Positions 7,297-16,480 of a stretch of DNA of 64,000 nt are shown in pieces. Origin of the DNA: Ardenticatenaceae bacterium (GTDB lineage: Bacteria > Chloroflexota > Anaerolineae > Promineifilales > Promineifilaceae); the NCBI GenBank assembly GCA_020634455.1, contig JACKBQ010000001.1, forward strand, positions 1,984,001-2,048,000, given 5' to 3'. The position numbers and the translations under genes were made by a program. The notes below the pieces were generated by a model. The model saw only the letters and a program-made list of their open reading frames with translations, was not told where the DNA came from and made no database searches. Position 1 is the stretch's first letter. Every line of letters begins with the position of its first letter.

Positions 7297-9789
7297 ATGG
7301 AACAATTGGCAGCGTTAAAACGTATACAAACTATGGTTAAAGCAAACGCCTCAAAAATCCGATTTCTACTCCTGTTTTCCCTCTTTTTTGCCATTTTTGG
7401 TACGCTGATCGCGCCCGCCACCGCCCAAGATGAGGAAAATGGGATCACCCTGGACATCACCGTTGGCTTCGACAGTCATTACAAAAGCGAATATTGGACG
7501 CCCGTGCAGGTAACGGCCGCTAACAACGGGCCTGCCGTGGAAGGATACGTGCAAATTCGCGTACCGCAGGGCGGCGGATTGGAACCGTCCGTGTATCGCA
7601 CGCCGCTCAGCCTGCCCACACAATCCAACAAGCGCGTAACGCTTTACATAAAGCTGGAAACCGGCGCAGGAAATGTAAACTTGACGCTGCACCAGGCCGA
7701 CGGCACGCTGGTGGCCGAAGCCAGCAGCGGCAGCTTGAGCCGTCTAGGAGCCAGCAGCGATCTGCTTTACGGCGTGGTTAGCCCCGACGCGGCCGAGTTT
7801 GCCTTTTTGGAGCGCATTCCCGGCAGCCGCAGCGATGCGGCCGTTGCTTTGCTGACGCTGGATGATTTGCCGGAAACGGCCGTTGCCTGGAGCGCCCTCG
7901 ATGTCTTGATTTTTAACGATACCGACAGCAGCCAGCTCACCACCCTCCAGCGCACCGCCCTGGAAGTTTGGCTCAAAAACGGCGGTCAGTTGATTGTTAC
8001 CGGCGGAGCCAATTGGCAGAAAACGGCCGTTTCCCTCACCGACTTGCTACCCGTCACCGTAGACGGCAGCCAATCCGTAGATGATTTGCCCGGTCTGCGC
8101 GAGCGCATCGGCATCGCGTTCCGCGATCCGGGGCCGTACGTGGTGGCCACCAGCAGCCTGCGCAGCGGCGAACTGATTTTCCATCAGGACGAACTGCCTT
8201 TGCTGGCCCGCCAATCGTTTGGGCGCGGCTCCATCTACTTTTTGGCGCTGGACCCGCGCCTGGCCCCCCTGCTGGATTGGGACGGCAGCGACGCCATTTG
8301 GGCCGCCATCGCCAGCCGCGTGCCCACGGTGAGCAATTGGGGGCTGGGGCCGCAAAACAGCTACGCCGCCACCGAAGCGATCTCCAGCCTGCCTACGCTG
8401 GCCTTGCCCAGCATTTTGCAGCTTGTCGGCTTTCTGCTGGTTTACACCGTGGTCGCTGGACCGCTCAACTACTGGATTTTGAAGCGGCGCAATCAGCTGG
8501 AAAAAGCGTGGCTCACCATTCCCGTGCTGGTCATCATCTTTAGCGCCATCACCTACTTCACTGGCTTCCAACTGCGCGGCAACGACACCATCATCAACCA
8601 GATTTCGGTGGCCTACAGCCAGACGGGTGCGGGGCAGGCCAATGTGTACAGCCTGCTCGGTCTCTACTCGCCGCAGCGCAAAACGTACGATCTGGTACTG
8701 CCGCAAAATTCGCTGGCACGGCCGTATTCCCAGGACTTTGGCGCGCCGTTCAGCACAGACGAAGCCAACCTGGGAGCCATCACCTACGGCAACGAAACCA
8801 CCATCTCCGACGTGCGGGTAGACATTGGCGATATTTCCGTCTTCCTGGCGGAAAGCGCCGCCCCAGCGGTAGACGTGACTGGTTCAGCCACGCTCACCGT
8901 CGAGGACAATAACCTCATTTTGGCGCTGGACGTGCTAAACAACAGTGACTTGACGCTGGAAACAGCGTCCATCCTGGTGGGCAACCGCGCTCTGTCGGTA
9001 GGTGACATTGCCCCCAGCGAGCGCACCACGGTATCGTTGCCGATGGGCACAACGGCGAGCGCGGGTTCATCCAGCGCAACCTTTTTTAGCAGCGGCTACG
9101 GCCCCAACGCCCCGCTTTCTGCCAATGCGGAAACGATTTTAGGCTCGTTTGATTATTACAATGACCGGGTTTTGTACCCGCGCTGGCAACTGCTGCAAGC
9201 ATTGGAGAGCAACAATTTTGGTGGGACGACGACTTTTGCTGTGCCGCAGGAAACGGCCGTACTCATCGCCTGGTCCAACGAGTCACAAATTAACGCCACG
9301 TTGGGCGACGACAGCTTCAACAGCGAAAGCACCACCCTGTACCTGATTGAAATTCCGCTGACGCAAAGTTTGGTAAGCGGCCGTAACATCACCATCCCGA
9401 TTTCTCTGCTCAACTGGGAGCCAATCGGCAACAACAACGTCTACAATCCCACCATTCAGGATTTGTACCTCAACGGCGGTTGGGTGGAATTTTCCTACAC
9501 CCCCTGGCCAGAACTGCAAGGCATGGACGTGACGCGCCTCGGCTTTTCACTCACCCAGCAATATGAGGACCCCTCTCAGCTTACACCAGATGTGAGCATC
9601 TGGGATTTTGAGGAAAGCACCTGGCAAACGATAGAAAACACATCCTGGGGGCGCAACAACATTCAGGAGTTTGCGCCCTACATCGGCCCGAACAACGAAG
9701 TGCGCCTACGCCTGCAAGACAACAGCAGCCAGTTCGGCCTGGGCATCGGCGAAATTTATCCCATCCTGACGGGGAATCTGGACGAGTAA
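7297..9789 (+). CDS. Large exported membrane protein with amidotransferase-like domain
   Basis: An 830-residue protein. A signal peptide (residues about 20-44, ending ATAQ) precedes beta-rich extracytoplasmic domains. Around residues 205-245 the sequence LDVLIFNDTD ... LKNGGQLIVTGG resembles the GATase1-like fold of proteins partnered with gliding-type or BatA-type ABC systems. Two transmembrane helices lie around 365-425 (FLLVYTVVAGPLNYWILKRR). The rest is beta-sandwich-like. It heads an operon with an ABC transporter, MoxR, DUF58 and BatA-like genes, so a role in envelope assembly or export is inferred. ATG at 7333 is an alternative start; neither has a good ribosome site. Exact family unknown to me. 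Confidence 0.78.
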   Translation: MEQLAALKRIQTMVKANASKIRFLLLFSLFFAIFGTLIAPATAQDEENGITLDITVGFDSHYKSEYWTPVQVTAANNGPAVEGYVQIRVPQGGGLEPSVYRTPLSLPTQSNKRVTLYIKLETGAGNVNLTLHQADGTLVAEASSGSLSRLGASSDLLYGVVSPDAAEFAFLERIPGSRSDAAVALLTLDDLPETAVAWSALDVLIFNDTDSSQLTTLQRTALEVWLKNGGQLIVTGGANWQKTAVSLTDLLPVTVDGSQSVDDLPGLRERIGIAFRDPGPYVVATSSLRSGELIFHQDELPLLARQSFGRGSIYFLALDPRLAPLLDWDGSDAIWAAIASRVPTVSNWGLGPQNSYAATEAISSLPTLALPSILQLVGFLLVYTVVAGPLNYWILKRRNQLEKAWLTIPVLVIIFSAITYFTGFQLRGNDTIINQISVAYSQTGAGQANVYSLLGLYSPQRKTYDLVLPQNSLARPYSQDFGAPFSTDEANLGAITYGNETTISDVRVDIGDISVFLAESAAPAVDVTGSATLTVEDNNLILALDVLNNSDLTLETASILVGNRALSVGDIAPSERTTVSLPMGTTASAGSSSATFFSSGYGPNAPLSANAETILGSFDYYNDRVLYPRWQLLQALESNNFGGTTTFAVPQETAVLIAWSNESQINATLGDDSFNSESTTLYLIEIPLTQSLVSGRNITIPISLLNWEPIGNNNVYNPTIQDLYLNGGWVEFSYTPWPELQGMDVTRLGFSLTQQYEDPSQLTPDVSIWDFEESTWQTIENTSWGRNNIQEFAPYIGPNNEVRLRLQDNSSQFGLGIGEIYPILTGNLDE

Positions 9790-9793
9790 GTTA

Positions 9794-9900
9794 GGTTCTA
9801 AACCAAAAACCTGACAGGTTTAGGAACCAACTTCAGCTGTAGAAGGTTTGTTTAGCAGGCTTTCTTTTTGACAAAGACAACTCATAAACCTGTCAGGTTT
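9794..9900. repeat. Paired AAACCTGACAGGTTT palindromes
   Basis: AAACCTGACAGGTTT at 9807-9821 and its reverse complement AAACCTGTCAGGTTT at 9886-9900 bracket the spacer; GGTTCTAAACC and GGTTTAGGAACC flank the first copy. Each copy is itself a 7+1+7 palindrome, so several hairpins are possible. A related GACCTCAGAGGTTT pair lies at 42873-42905. It sits inside an operon, 20 nt before the ABC ATPase gene. Confidence 0.65.
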
Positions 9901-9919
9901 GAAAAAATAACGAATATTT

Positions 9920-10873
9920 ATGTCAACAATCATCGAAATTCAAGGACTCACCAAAAAATACGGCGACCTGACCGCCCTGAACGACCTCACCCTCAACATT
10001 GAAGAGGGTGAGGTGTTTGGCTTTATTGGGCCCAACGGCGCAGGCAAAACAACCACGATGCGCATCCTCACCACCCTACTCAAGCCCACCAGCGGCAAGG
10101 CATGGGTGGCGGGCGAATCGGTCATTGACAACCCGCGCGCCGTGCGGCGCAACATTGGCTACATGCCCGACTTTTTTGGCGTGTACGACGACATGAAGGT
10201 GTGGGAATATCTGGATTTTTTCGCCGCGTGTTACGACATCCCGCAAACTACCCGCCTAGGCATGGTAGATGATTTGCTGGCGCTGGTGGACTTGGGTCAC
10301 AAAAAAGATGCCTTCGTAGACAGCCTCAGCCGGGGCATGAAGCAGCGGCTTTGCCTGGCGCGCACGCTGGCCCACGACCCGCAGGTGCTTATTTTGGACG
10401 AACCGGCCAGCGGCCTTGACCCCCGCGCCCGCATCGAAATCCGCGAACTGCTGCGCGAGCTGAAGTCAATGGGCAAGACAATTTTCTTCTCCTCCCACAT
10501 TTTGTCTGAGGTGGCGGATATTTGCACGAGCATTGCCATTTTGGAAGCGGGCGGCCTGGTGGCGTACGGGGACATGGCAGAAATGAAGCGCCAGCTGCGG
10601 GCGCACCGGCTGATTCAGCTGCGCGCTTTGGGCGACCTGACGCCCATCCAGGAGTTTTTACTACGCCACGAGGCGGTGGAAAGCATCGTTACCTCCGAAG
10701 AGATGGACATCCCCTCCGATTCGCTGCGCTTTGATTTTACGGGAGATGATGTGGCGCTGAGCCAGCTGTTGGCCAGCCTGATCGCCAATCAGTTCCAGGT
10801 GATTGGCTTCCAGGAAGAGACGGGCGATTTGGAAGATGTCTTTTTGCAGGTGACGAAGGGCATTGTGAATTGA
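9920..10873 (+). CDS. ABC transporter ATP-binding protein
   Basis: A 317-residue ABC ATPase of the CcmA/NatA type. Walker A GPNGAGKTTT near residue 37, signature LSRGMKQRL near 139, Walker B VLILDEPASGLDP near 157, and the H-loop SSHI near 193 are all intact. The C-terminal DUF4162-like extension is typical of ABC-2 exporters. It overlaps the following permease gene by 4 bp and is the energy subunit for the permeases at 10870 and 12831. The substrate is unknown; operon context (DUF58, MoxR, BatA) suggests an envelope or gliding-like system. Confidence 0.93.
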   Translation: MSTIIEIQGLTKKYGDLTALNDLTLNIEEGEVFGFIGPNGAGKTTTMRILTTLLKPTSGKAWVAGESVIDNPRAVRRNIGYMPDFFGVYDDMKVWEYLDFFAACYDIPQTTRLGMVDDLLALVDLGHKKDAFVDSLSRGMKQRLCLARTLAHDPQVLILDEPASGLDPRARIEIRELLRELKSMGKTIFFSSHILSEVADICTSIAILEAGGLVAYGDMAEMKRQLRAHRLIQLRALGDLTPIQEFLLRHEAVESIVTSEEMDIPSDSLRFDFTGDDVALSQLLASLIANQFQVIGFQEETGDLEDVFLQVTKGIVN

Positions 10874-11697
10874 GTTGGGCATTTCCAGCAACGGTGCAGG
10901 CAGGTTGGCGCTGGTTTCGTTCGCTGAACGAGAATCCGATTTACCTGCGCGAAAAAGGAAGCTGGGGCAATCCGAATCCGTTTTATGAGACGCTGCGCCG
11001 CTATTCACCATTTGTGGTGATGGGAGCAATTGTGCTGGGACTGTGCGCAGGCACCAACCCCGCACTGCTGGGCGCAACTGAGGAAGATGAGCTGTTTGCC
11101 TTTATTTGCGTGCTCTGTTTGCCCGGCGCGCTGCTGTCGATGTTAACAATTTATGGCTCGTTCATGGCTCCGGCGCTGACGGCCCCGACGATTAGCCTGG
11201 AAGTGGACCGGGGCACCTGGGACATTTTGCGCCTGACGCCCCATTCGACCGCCACGATTTTGCTGGCGAAGCTGTTTGGCGGGCTGGCGCGGCTGCGCAT
11301 CTGGCGGGTGATGCTGGCGCTGAGCGGCTTCCAGGCGTTGATGATGGTTTGTGTGCTTAGCGTGACGGCGGGGACAGCGATTATTCCCAGCCTTTTCATC
11401 GGTTTGGGCGCACTGATACGGCCGTGGGTAGAAGTGCTGTTTGCGGCGTTCATTGGCATGTACATTTCTACCTGGGTGCGGTCGTCCCAACTGGCGTTGG
11501 CGGGCAGCTACGTCGTCGTGGTGCTGATGAAGATTTTCAGCAACAGCGCCATCTGGCTGGGCATCTGGACGCTGCTGGGTGTGGATGACGGCGGCATGTT
11601 GACGGGCAGCATTTTATCACCAGCGATTGTGTATGGAACGGCCGTCTTGCTCCTCTGGTGGGGCATTGTGCGGCAGGCGGGAAAATTAAGTAGCTGA
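10870..11697 (+). CDS. ABC-2 type permease, first subunit
   Basis: A 275-residue membrane protein with about six hydrophobic helices (from residue 50 on). A soluble N-terminus with NPIYLREKGSW resembles the start of the second permease (NPVTVKELRSR). The start is probably the TTG at 10870, whose TTGA overlaps the TGA stop of the ATPase, a classic coupling arrangement. It lacks catalytic motifs, as expected. An inverted repeat (AGACTTCAAAA / TTTTGAAGTCT) follows it before the intruding lipoprotein gene. Confidence 0.82.
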   Translation: MSWAFPATVQAGWRWFRSLNENPIYLREKGSWGNPNPFYETLRRYSPFVVMGAIVLGLCAGTNPALLGATEEDELFAFICVLCLPGALLSMLTIYGSFMAPALTAPTISLEVDRGTWDILRLTPHSTATILLAKLFGGLARLRIWRVMLALSGFQALMMVCVLSVTAGTAIIPSLFIGLGALIRPWVEVLFAAFIGMYISTWVRSSQLALAGSYVVVVLMKIFSNSAIWLGIWTLLGVDDGGMLTGSILSPAIVYGTAVLLLWWGIVRQAGKLSS

Positions 11698-11699
11698 GC

Positions 11700-11763
11700 A
11701 GACTTCAAAAATTTTGCTCGTATTCTCGCAATTTGCAAGCAAGTTCCAGAACTTTTGAAGTCT
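11700..11763. repeat. Inverted repeat after the first permease
   Basis: AGACTTCAAAA at 11700-11710 pairs perfectly with TTTTGAAGTCT at 11753-11763; the interior also holds GCAATTTGC. It marks the left border of the AT-richer segment carrying the lipoprotein gene and may act as a terminator. Confidence 0.45.
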
Positions 11764-11821
11764 ACAGTCCTGTAAGGTTTTCAGGAAACAGTTAATCTGT
11801 ACAGAGGAAAAAGATTCTCAA

Positions 11822-12733
11822 ATGGATGAAAAAACTTCTTGGAGCATAAACCTTTGCTCAAAAAGCCTGCCGATCGCATGGATGTTGATTCTGTTGCTCG
11901 GAACTGCGTGTGTAAAGAGTAATTCAAATAATCCCGCTCCAACCCAAGCATCTATCACGATAGAGCCCGATCAGACCCCTGTTGCTCCCGATCCGATTCT
12001 CAGGGAACAATTATGGGTTTTGTCTGCGGTTACTTATCGTGGCGAAGATATGGACGTTGACGCGTTAAAACCAACCTATTTTCGATTTAATGATTTGAGG
12101 AGGTCACTGTTAGTTACGACACCTTGCGCAGGTAATGATAACTTTATTAGCAAGGAAATGGAATTTGAGCTTATCTTTCAGGATGAGCAAAATTATACGC
12201 TCAATCCGTTGAAAATGGGCACCGTAAAGTGCGGTGGATTGATAGAAACACAATCTGAAAATTTAAGGGTATTAGATACGTCCCAATTTGAAATACAGGA
12301 TGGTATATTGATTTTAAGTGGGACAGATGCCCAAATTGTATTGAACCCTGTTGCGCCTATTCCCGTTCTCAGTGACCATCTATGGGTTCTATCTGCGGTT
12401 ATTTATCGTGGTGAAGATATGGATGTTGATGCCTTGTATCCGACCTACTTTCGGTTTGATGTAGAGAGGGGGTATCTGTTGGTTACAATACCATGTGAAG
12501 GTACCGATACCCATACTAGAGGAGATGGACTGGGTATTGTCTTTCAAGACAAGCAGCGGTACACGCTCACGCCATATGAGACGATAACGCCATGGTGTGG
12601 TGATATGATTGAGGAACAGGCTGAACATTTAAAGGTATTAACTACATCTCAATATGAAATACAGGGAGAAAAATTGATCTTGAGTGGGGGAAATGTTCAA
12701 ATCATATTGGAAAAGGATGACGGTAATCCTTAA
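11822..12733 (+). CDS. Lipoprotein with two tandem META-like repeats
   Basis: A 303-residue lipoprotein: signal peptide with lipobox LLGTAC (Cys near residue 30), then two homologous domains of about 110 residues. Repeat one has QLWVLSAVTYRGEDMDVDAL, repeat two has HLWVLSAVIYRGEDMDVDAL, and both end with QIVL/QIIL strands. The pattern resembles META/HslJ-type domains, each with a Cys pair, though this is not certain. The two copies are still similar at DNA level, so the duplication is fairly recent. The gene is clearly more AT-rich than its neighbours and separates the two ABC permease genes, suggesting later insertion. Confidence 0.72.
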   Translation: MDEKTSWSINLCSKSLPIAWMLILLLGTACVKSNSNNPAPTQASITIEPDQTPVAPDPILREQLWVLSAVTYRGEDMDVDALKPTYFRFNDLRRSLLVTTPCAGNDNFISKEMEFELIFQDEQNYTLNPLKMGTVKCGGLIETQSENLRVLDTSQFEIQDGILILSGTDAQIVLNPVAPIPVLSDHLWVLSAVIYRGEDMDVDALYPTYFRFDVERGYLLVTIPCEGTDTHTRGDGLGIVFQDKQRYTLTPYETITPWCGDMIEEQAEHLKVLTTSQYEIQGEKLILSGGNVQIILEKDDGNP

Positions 12734-12830
12734 TCCCAATATAAATTCACTTTCATAGCATTACGTGGGACTGCGCAAGACTTACAAGTGCGAAATACGG
12801 CAGAAGCAGGCGGTTAGTAATTGAGGCATT

Positions 12831-13784
12831 ATGACCAATTTAGTTCAAGAGCAACCAACCAAAAAGAAAAGTTTCATCCAGCGGCTGCGGGAAAACCCTG
12901 TGACGGTGAAGGAGCTGCGCAGCCGGATGCGCGGGCGGCGCGCCTTTGTGGTGCTCACCGTGCATCTGCTGGTGATGAGCGGCTTCATCACCCTGGTTTA
13001 TGCCGCGTTTGCCTCGTCGGCCAGTGGTCCGTTTGGTCCGGATTCCCGCGATGTGGGCAAGGTGATTTTTAGCTCGGTGCTGGGCTTGCAAATGATGCTG
13101 GTCATTTTTGTGGGACCATCGTTTACGGCGGGGGCGATTAGCGGCGAGAAGGAGCGGCAAACGTATGATTTGCTGCGCACGACGCTGCTGTCGGCCAAAT
13201 CGTTTGTGGCGGGCAAGCTGCTGTCGGCGTTGAGCTATGTGCTGCTGCTGATTTTTGCGGCCATTCCGCTGCAAAGCATTGCTTTTTTGATGGGCGGCGT
13301 GGCCGTCATCGAGCTGATTTTGTCCCAGGTGATTGTGTTGGTAAGTGCGGTGACGTTTGCCCTGTGGGGTCTGTACGCTTCGTCGCGGATGCGCTCCACG
13401 CTGGCTGCCAGTGTGGTGACGTTTGCCGGGGCATTGTTCGTTACGGTGGGCATTCCGGTGGTAGTGGGGCTGTTTAGCATGATTTTGAGTCCGTTTTTTG
13501 CCGGGGCTGCCATGCTCAGCTGGCAGGCGGAAGCGGCGCTGATGTATGCCCTCATGTTCCTGGCGACAACCAATCTGCCCGCCACGCTGATTGTCAGCGA
13601 TGTGGTGTTGGTGCAGGAAGGCTCGCTCTGGTATTTCAGCACTTCGGTTGGCGGCGCATCGGGGGCCAGCCACACGATTTGGCTCTTCTCGCCGTGGCCG
13701 CTCTTTTTGATTTTGTACATCTTGCTGTCGGTGATTTTGTTTTACGCCACCGTGCGGCGGGTGCGCAAAATTGCGACGCAGTAA
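12831..13784 (+). CDS. ABC-2 type permease, second subunit
   Basis: A 317-residue membrane protein with six predicted helices. The N-terminal soluble part contains ENPVTVKELRSRMRGRRAF, and SGEKERQTYDLLRTTLLSAKSFVAGKL between helices two and three is the coupling region of ABC-2 permeases. The ATG at 12831 follows TTGAGG. It presumably forms a heterodimer with the 10870 product, powered by the 9920 ATPase. A CACAGAG word repeat separates it from the next gene. Confidence 0.85.
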   Translation: MTNLVQEQPTKKKSFIQRLRENPVTVKELRSRMRGRRAFVVLTVHLLVMSGFITLVYAAFASSASGPFGPDSRDVGKVIFSSVLGLQMMLVIFVGPSFTAGAISGEKERQTYDLLRTTLLSAKSFVAGKLLSALSYVLLLIFAAIPLQSIAFLMGGVAVIELILSQVIVLVSAVTFALWGLYASSRMRSTLAASVVTFAGALFVTVGIPVVVGLFSMILSPFFAGAAMLSWQAEAALMYALMFLATTNLPATLIVSDVVLVQEGSLWYFSTSVGGASGASHTIWLFSPWPLFLILYILLSVILFYATVRRVRKIATQ

Positions 13785-13792
13785 TTTTATTG

Positions 13793-13851
13793 GCCACAGA
13801 GGGCACAGAGGAAAAAGAGAAATTCTCTAAAACCTCTGTGTCCTCTGTGGC
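13793..13851. repeat. CCACAGAGG...CCTCTGTGG inverted word repeat
   Basis: GCCACAGAGGGCACAGAGG on the left is mirrored by CCTCTGTGTCCTCTGTGGC on the right, with AGAGAAATTCTCT in the loop. It lies wholly within an operon, 8 nt before the next start codon, so it cannot be an absolute terminator there. Confidence 0.65.
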
Positions 13852-13858
13852 AAAAAAT

Positions 13859-15496
13859 ATGAACGAACGATTTGAGGAGTTGAAGCAGCAGTTGAGGCAG
13901 TGGAACGGCCGTCGCCGATTGCGGGATGGCTTGTTGTGGCTGCCGCGTGGACTGCTGCTGGGGCTGCTGCTGGGCGTAGTGGTGGCTACCGTGGCTCGCT
14001 TTCGCCCGCTGCTAACCAACCAGGAAGTGGGATTGGTGGCTGGTGGCTTGGGGCTGGTTGGCTTGCTCGGCGCGGTCATCTGGCTCATCAGCCAACGGCG
14101 GGATTTGCTACAGCAGGCGCGGTTTGCCGATCGGCAGTTTTTGCTCAAGGAGCGGGCCAGTACGGCCGTTGAAATTCAAACGCAGCTGCTAGACGCCAAT
14201 CCCACTTTTGCTGATTTGCAGCTGAACGACACGTTAACGGCCGTTCGCCGCGTAGTCACCCAGGCGATGCTGCCCTTCACCGTGAACCGGCAGGATTGGC
14301 TGGTGATTTTGGTGGCGATTGTGTTGTTGGGAACGGCCGTTCTCCTCCCCAACACCCAGGAAGCCGCCCTCCTCAAAAGCCGCGCCATCCAGGAAACCAT
14401 CGCCGAGCAGGTGGAGGCGCTGGAGGCGCTTGAAGAAGAAATCATCCAGAATCCAGAGCTGACCGACGAGCAAAAAGAAGAGCTAACCGAGCCAATCCAG
14501 AGTGCGCTGGAAGGGTTGGAGCAGGGCAACCTGAGCCAGGAAGAAGCGGTCGCCACGCTGTCGGAAGCGGAAGCAGATTTGCGCGAGCTGGCGGCCAACA
14601 ACGACCAATCGAATTTGCAACAATCGCTGCAAGACGCGGGCCAGCCGCTGGCGGAAAACCAGAACAGTCAGTCGCTGGGGCAAAATTTGCAGAATGGGAA
14701 TTTGTCCCAGGCAGGCGCGGCTGCGGCGCAGCTGGCGGATAGCTTACCCACCTTGTCGGATGAGGAGTTGGCGGAGTTGGCAGAAGATTTGATGGAAACG
14801 GCCGCTTCCCTGCAAAACGTCGATAGCGAACTGGCCAACGAACTCGCCGCTGCCGCCGAAGCGTTGCAAAACGGCGACGTCGCCGCCGCGCAGCAAGCCT
14901 TGCAGCAGGCCGCAGGCACGCTCCAACAGCGCGCCCAGAGCAGCACCACTGCCGGGCAGGCCAACGCCGCCGCCAACCAGCTTGGCGAAGGGCGGCAAGA
15001 GGTCGCTCAAGCGGGGCAAGGCAGCCAATCTGGACAAGGCGAACAGGCTGAAGGCAGCGGCCAGGGCCAGGGGCAAGGACAAGGCGAAGGTCAGGGTCAG
15101 GGCCAAGGTTCCGGTCAAGGGCAGGGTTCTGGTGATGGCAGTGGACAAGGGCAAGGCGCAGGACAAGGCAGTGGCAGCAACCAGGGCACGGGACAAGGTG
15201 GCCCCGGACCTGGCGGTGGACACGCGGAAAACGTGTTTGCGCCCGATCTGGTGGATTTGAGCGACTTTGAGGGTGAAGACGTGGAACTGCCCGCCGAATG
15301 TTTGGCCGATCCAGCCTCCTGCGGCGGCCTGCTCAGCGAAAACCCCACCGAGTTTGGCGACGAGCAAAGCATCGTGCCCTACGAGCAGGTGTTTGGCGAC
15401 TACCGCAACGCCGCCAACGAAGCTCTCGCCGACGACTACATCCCGCTCGGCCTCAAAGGGTACATTCGGGACTACTTTTCGTCCCTGGAACCGTAG
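13859..15496 (+). CDS. Membrane-anchored coiled-coil protein with Gly/Gln-rich linker
   Basis: A 545-residue protein. Two membrane helices lie near residues 25-50 and 60-80, and a third near 145-160. A long Ala/Glu/Gln/Leu-rich helical region (about 170-400) follows, then a linker of GQG repeats (about 385-455). A conserved-looking C-terminal tail ends VPYEQVFGDYRN ... GYIRDYFSSLEP. The ATG at 13859 is chosen because the frame upstream overlaps the permease gene and the word repeat. It sits between ABC permease and MoxR genes; DUF4175-like proteins have similar layout and context, but assignment is tentative. Its job may be a periplasmic spacer. Confidence 0.72.
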   Translation: MNERFEELKQQLRQWNGRRRLRDGLLWLPRGLLLGLLLGVVVATVARFRPLLTNQEVGLVAGGLGLVGLLGAVIWLISQRRDLLQQARFADRQFLLKERASTAVEIQTQLLDANPTFADLQLNDTLTAVRRVVTQAMLPFTVNRQDWLVILVAIVLLGTAVLLPNTQEAALLKSRAIQETIAEQVEALEALEEEIIQNPELTDEQKEELTEPIQSALEGLEQGNLSQEEAVATLSEAEADLRELAANNDQSNLQQSLQDAGQPLAENQNSQSLGQNLQNGNLSQAGAAAAQLADSLPTLSDEELAELAEDLMETAASLQNVDSELANELAAAAEALQNGDVAAAQQALQQAAGTLQQRAQSSTTAGQANAAANQLGEGRQEVAQAGQGSQSGQGEQAEGSGQGQGQGQGEGQGQGQGSGQGQGSGDGSGQGQGAGQGSGSNQGTGQGGPGPGGGHAENVFAPDLVDLSDFEGEDVELPAECLADPASCGGLLSENPTEFGDEQSIVPYEQVFGDYRNAANEALADDYIPLGLKGYIRDYFSSLEP

Positions 15497-15560
15497 CCGC
15501 GCATTCTTTGCGCGCCACGATCAAGGAAAACAAATCTGGCCAAGCAAACCAACCGCCACC

Positions 15561-15654
15561 TGTCATTTCGACCAAAGGGATAAATCTTTAAGCTTTCAGA
15601 AATCAACAGGTTGTTGAAAGTAGGAGGATTTCTCACTATCGTTCGAAATGACAA
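15561..15654. repeat. TGTCATTTCGA...TCGAAATGACA inverted repeat
   Basis: TGTCATTTCGACCAAAGGGA at the left end matches TCTCACTATCGTTCGAAATGACA-like sequence at the right end in inverted orientation, a non-autonomous palindromic element of about 94 bp widely seen in Chloroflexi and Bacteroidetes spacers. No open frame. It borders the intruding gene at 15707. Confidence 0.6.
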
Positions 15655-15706
15655 ATTGTGAGTATTTTGAAAATTCGGAAGTTGGGCGTTCTTTTTGCAA
15701 AAAATC

Positions 15707-16345
15707 ATGGTACAAGAAAAACCATCACCATCGCTTCTCTTTATCATTTTTGGTTTGTTCCTTGTTGGGGCTGCTGCAATTCTTTCCTTCCTGGGAGCTT
15801 ATTTCATTGCCCTCATTTACACTGGCTTTTCAGGTAATGCGACACTTCTAACTTGGAATCGCATCGCTTACCTCAGTCTGCCAATTGTTTTTATTTTTTC
15901 ACTCAGCTACTTTTCTCGGCGGCAAATCAAGCAGATATTTTCAATTCATTTGGTACTTGTTACTCTGATTATTTTAGCGATAACAGGCATTCGAGTAGCG
16001 GAATTCAATGAGCAAAAGCAGATTTTGCAAACCTATCAACAGTTCATAGAGCTGGTAAAAAGCGGCAAAACAACAGAAGCAAACACATTCATGCACCCTG
16101 AATATCAACTTACACACGAACGTCTAGATATCCGCCAACATACTTGGCTAGAGTCTGCAATGAATACGGGGAGTGTTTCATCAACCTACGCAGTGCATAT
16201 TGAAAGCAAAAACGAGGCCATCATCGTACCAAACCCTAAAACCAATCAGTGGTATCATCCATCTCAAAGTGCTTTTCTGTTTCTACAAAAAATTGATGGG
16301 GAATGGTATTTCACAGGTGATGGCGGTTGGTTTTCAGCGGATTAA
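15707..16345 (+). CDS. Hypothetical membrane protein, AT-rich
   Basis: A 212-residue protein with three hydrophobic segments (about residues 8-40, 52-68, 80-98) and a C-terminal extracytoplasmic domain rich in His, Gln and aromatic residues, ending with IDGEWYFTGDGGWF, a pattern reminiscent of NTF2/DUF4878-like domains. I do not recognise the family. An in-frame TTG at 15695 is less likely than the ATG at 15707. Base composition is far more AT-rich than the operon on either side, and it is bracketed by two different palindromic repeats, so it looks acquired. Confidence 0.6.
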   Translation: MVQEKPSPSLLFIIFGLFLVGAAAILSFLGAYFIALIYTGFSGNATLLTWNRIAYLSLPIVFIFSLSYFSRRQIKQIFSIHLVLVTLIILAITGIRVAEFNEQKQILQTYQQFIELVKSGKTTEANTFMHPEYQLTHERLDIRQHTWLESAMNTGSVSSTYAVHIESKNEAIIVPNPKTNQWYHPSQSAFLFLQKIDGEWYFTGDGGWFSAD

Positions 16346-16358
16346 TTGTTATCACAAC

Positions 16359-16460
16359 TCGTTCCACGCTCGGCGTGGAATGAAGATCGGGACGCTCCGG
16401 CGTCCCACACGCGGCGCAGAGCGCCTAAGCTAGCATTCCCACGCGGAGCGCGGGAACGAG
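16359..16460. repeat. REP-like CTCGTTCC...GGGAACGAG element
   Basis: CTCGTTCCACGC at the left and GCGCGGGAACGAG at the right are inverted; the interior has GCGTGGAATG, GGGACGCTCCGGCGTCCC and GCATTCCCACGC, giving a multi-hairpin REP/BIME-like structure. It ends 20 nt before the moxR start codon. Confidence 0.65.
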
Positions 16461-16480
16461 AGAACAAGAGGATTTATTTT

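Noticed and set aside
13679..13858. N-terminal extension of the coiled-coil protein
   Set aside because: It would overlap the permease gene and run through a word repeat; the ATG at 13859 begins a sensible protein.
16346..16480. N-terminal extension of MoxR
   Set aside because: It is translated from the REP-like element; the ATG at 16481 has a ribosome site and matches family N-termini.
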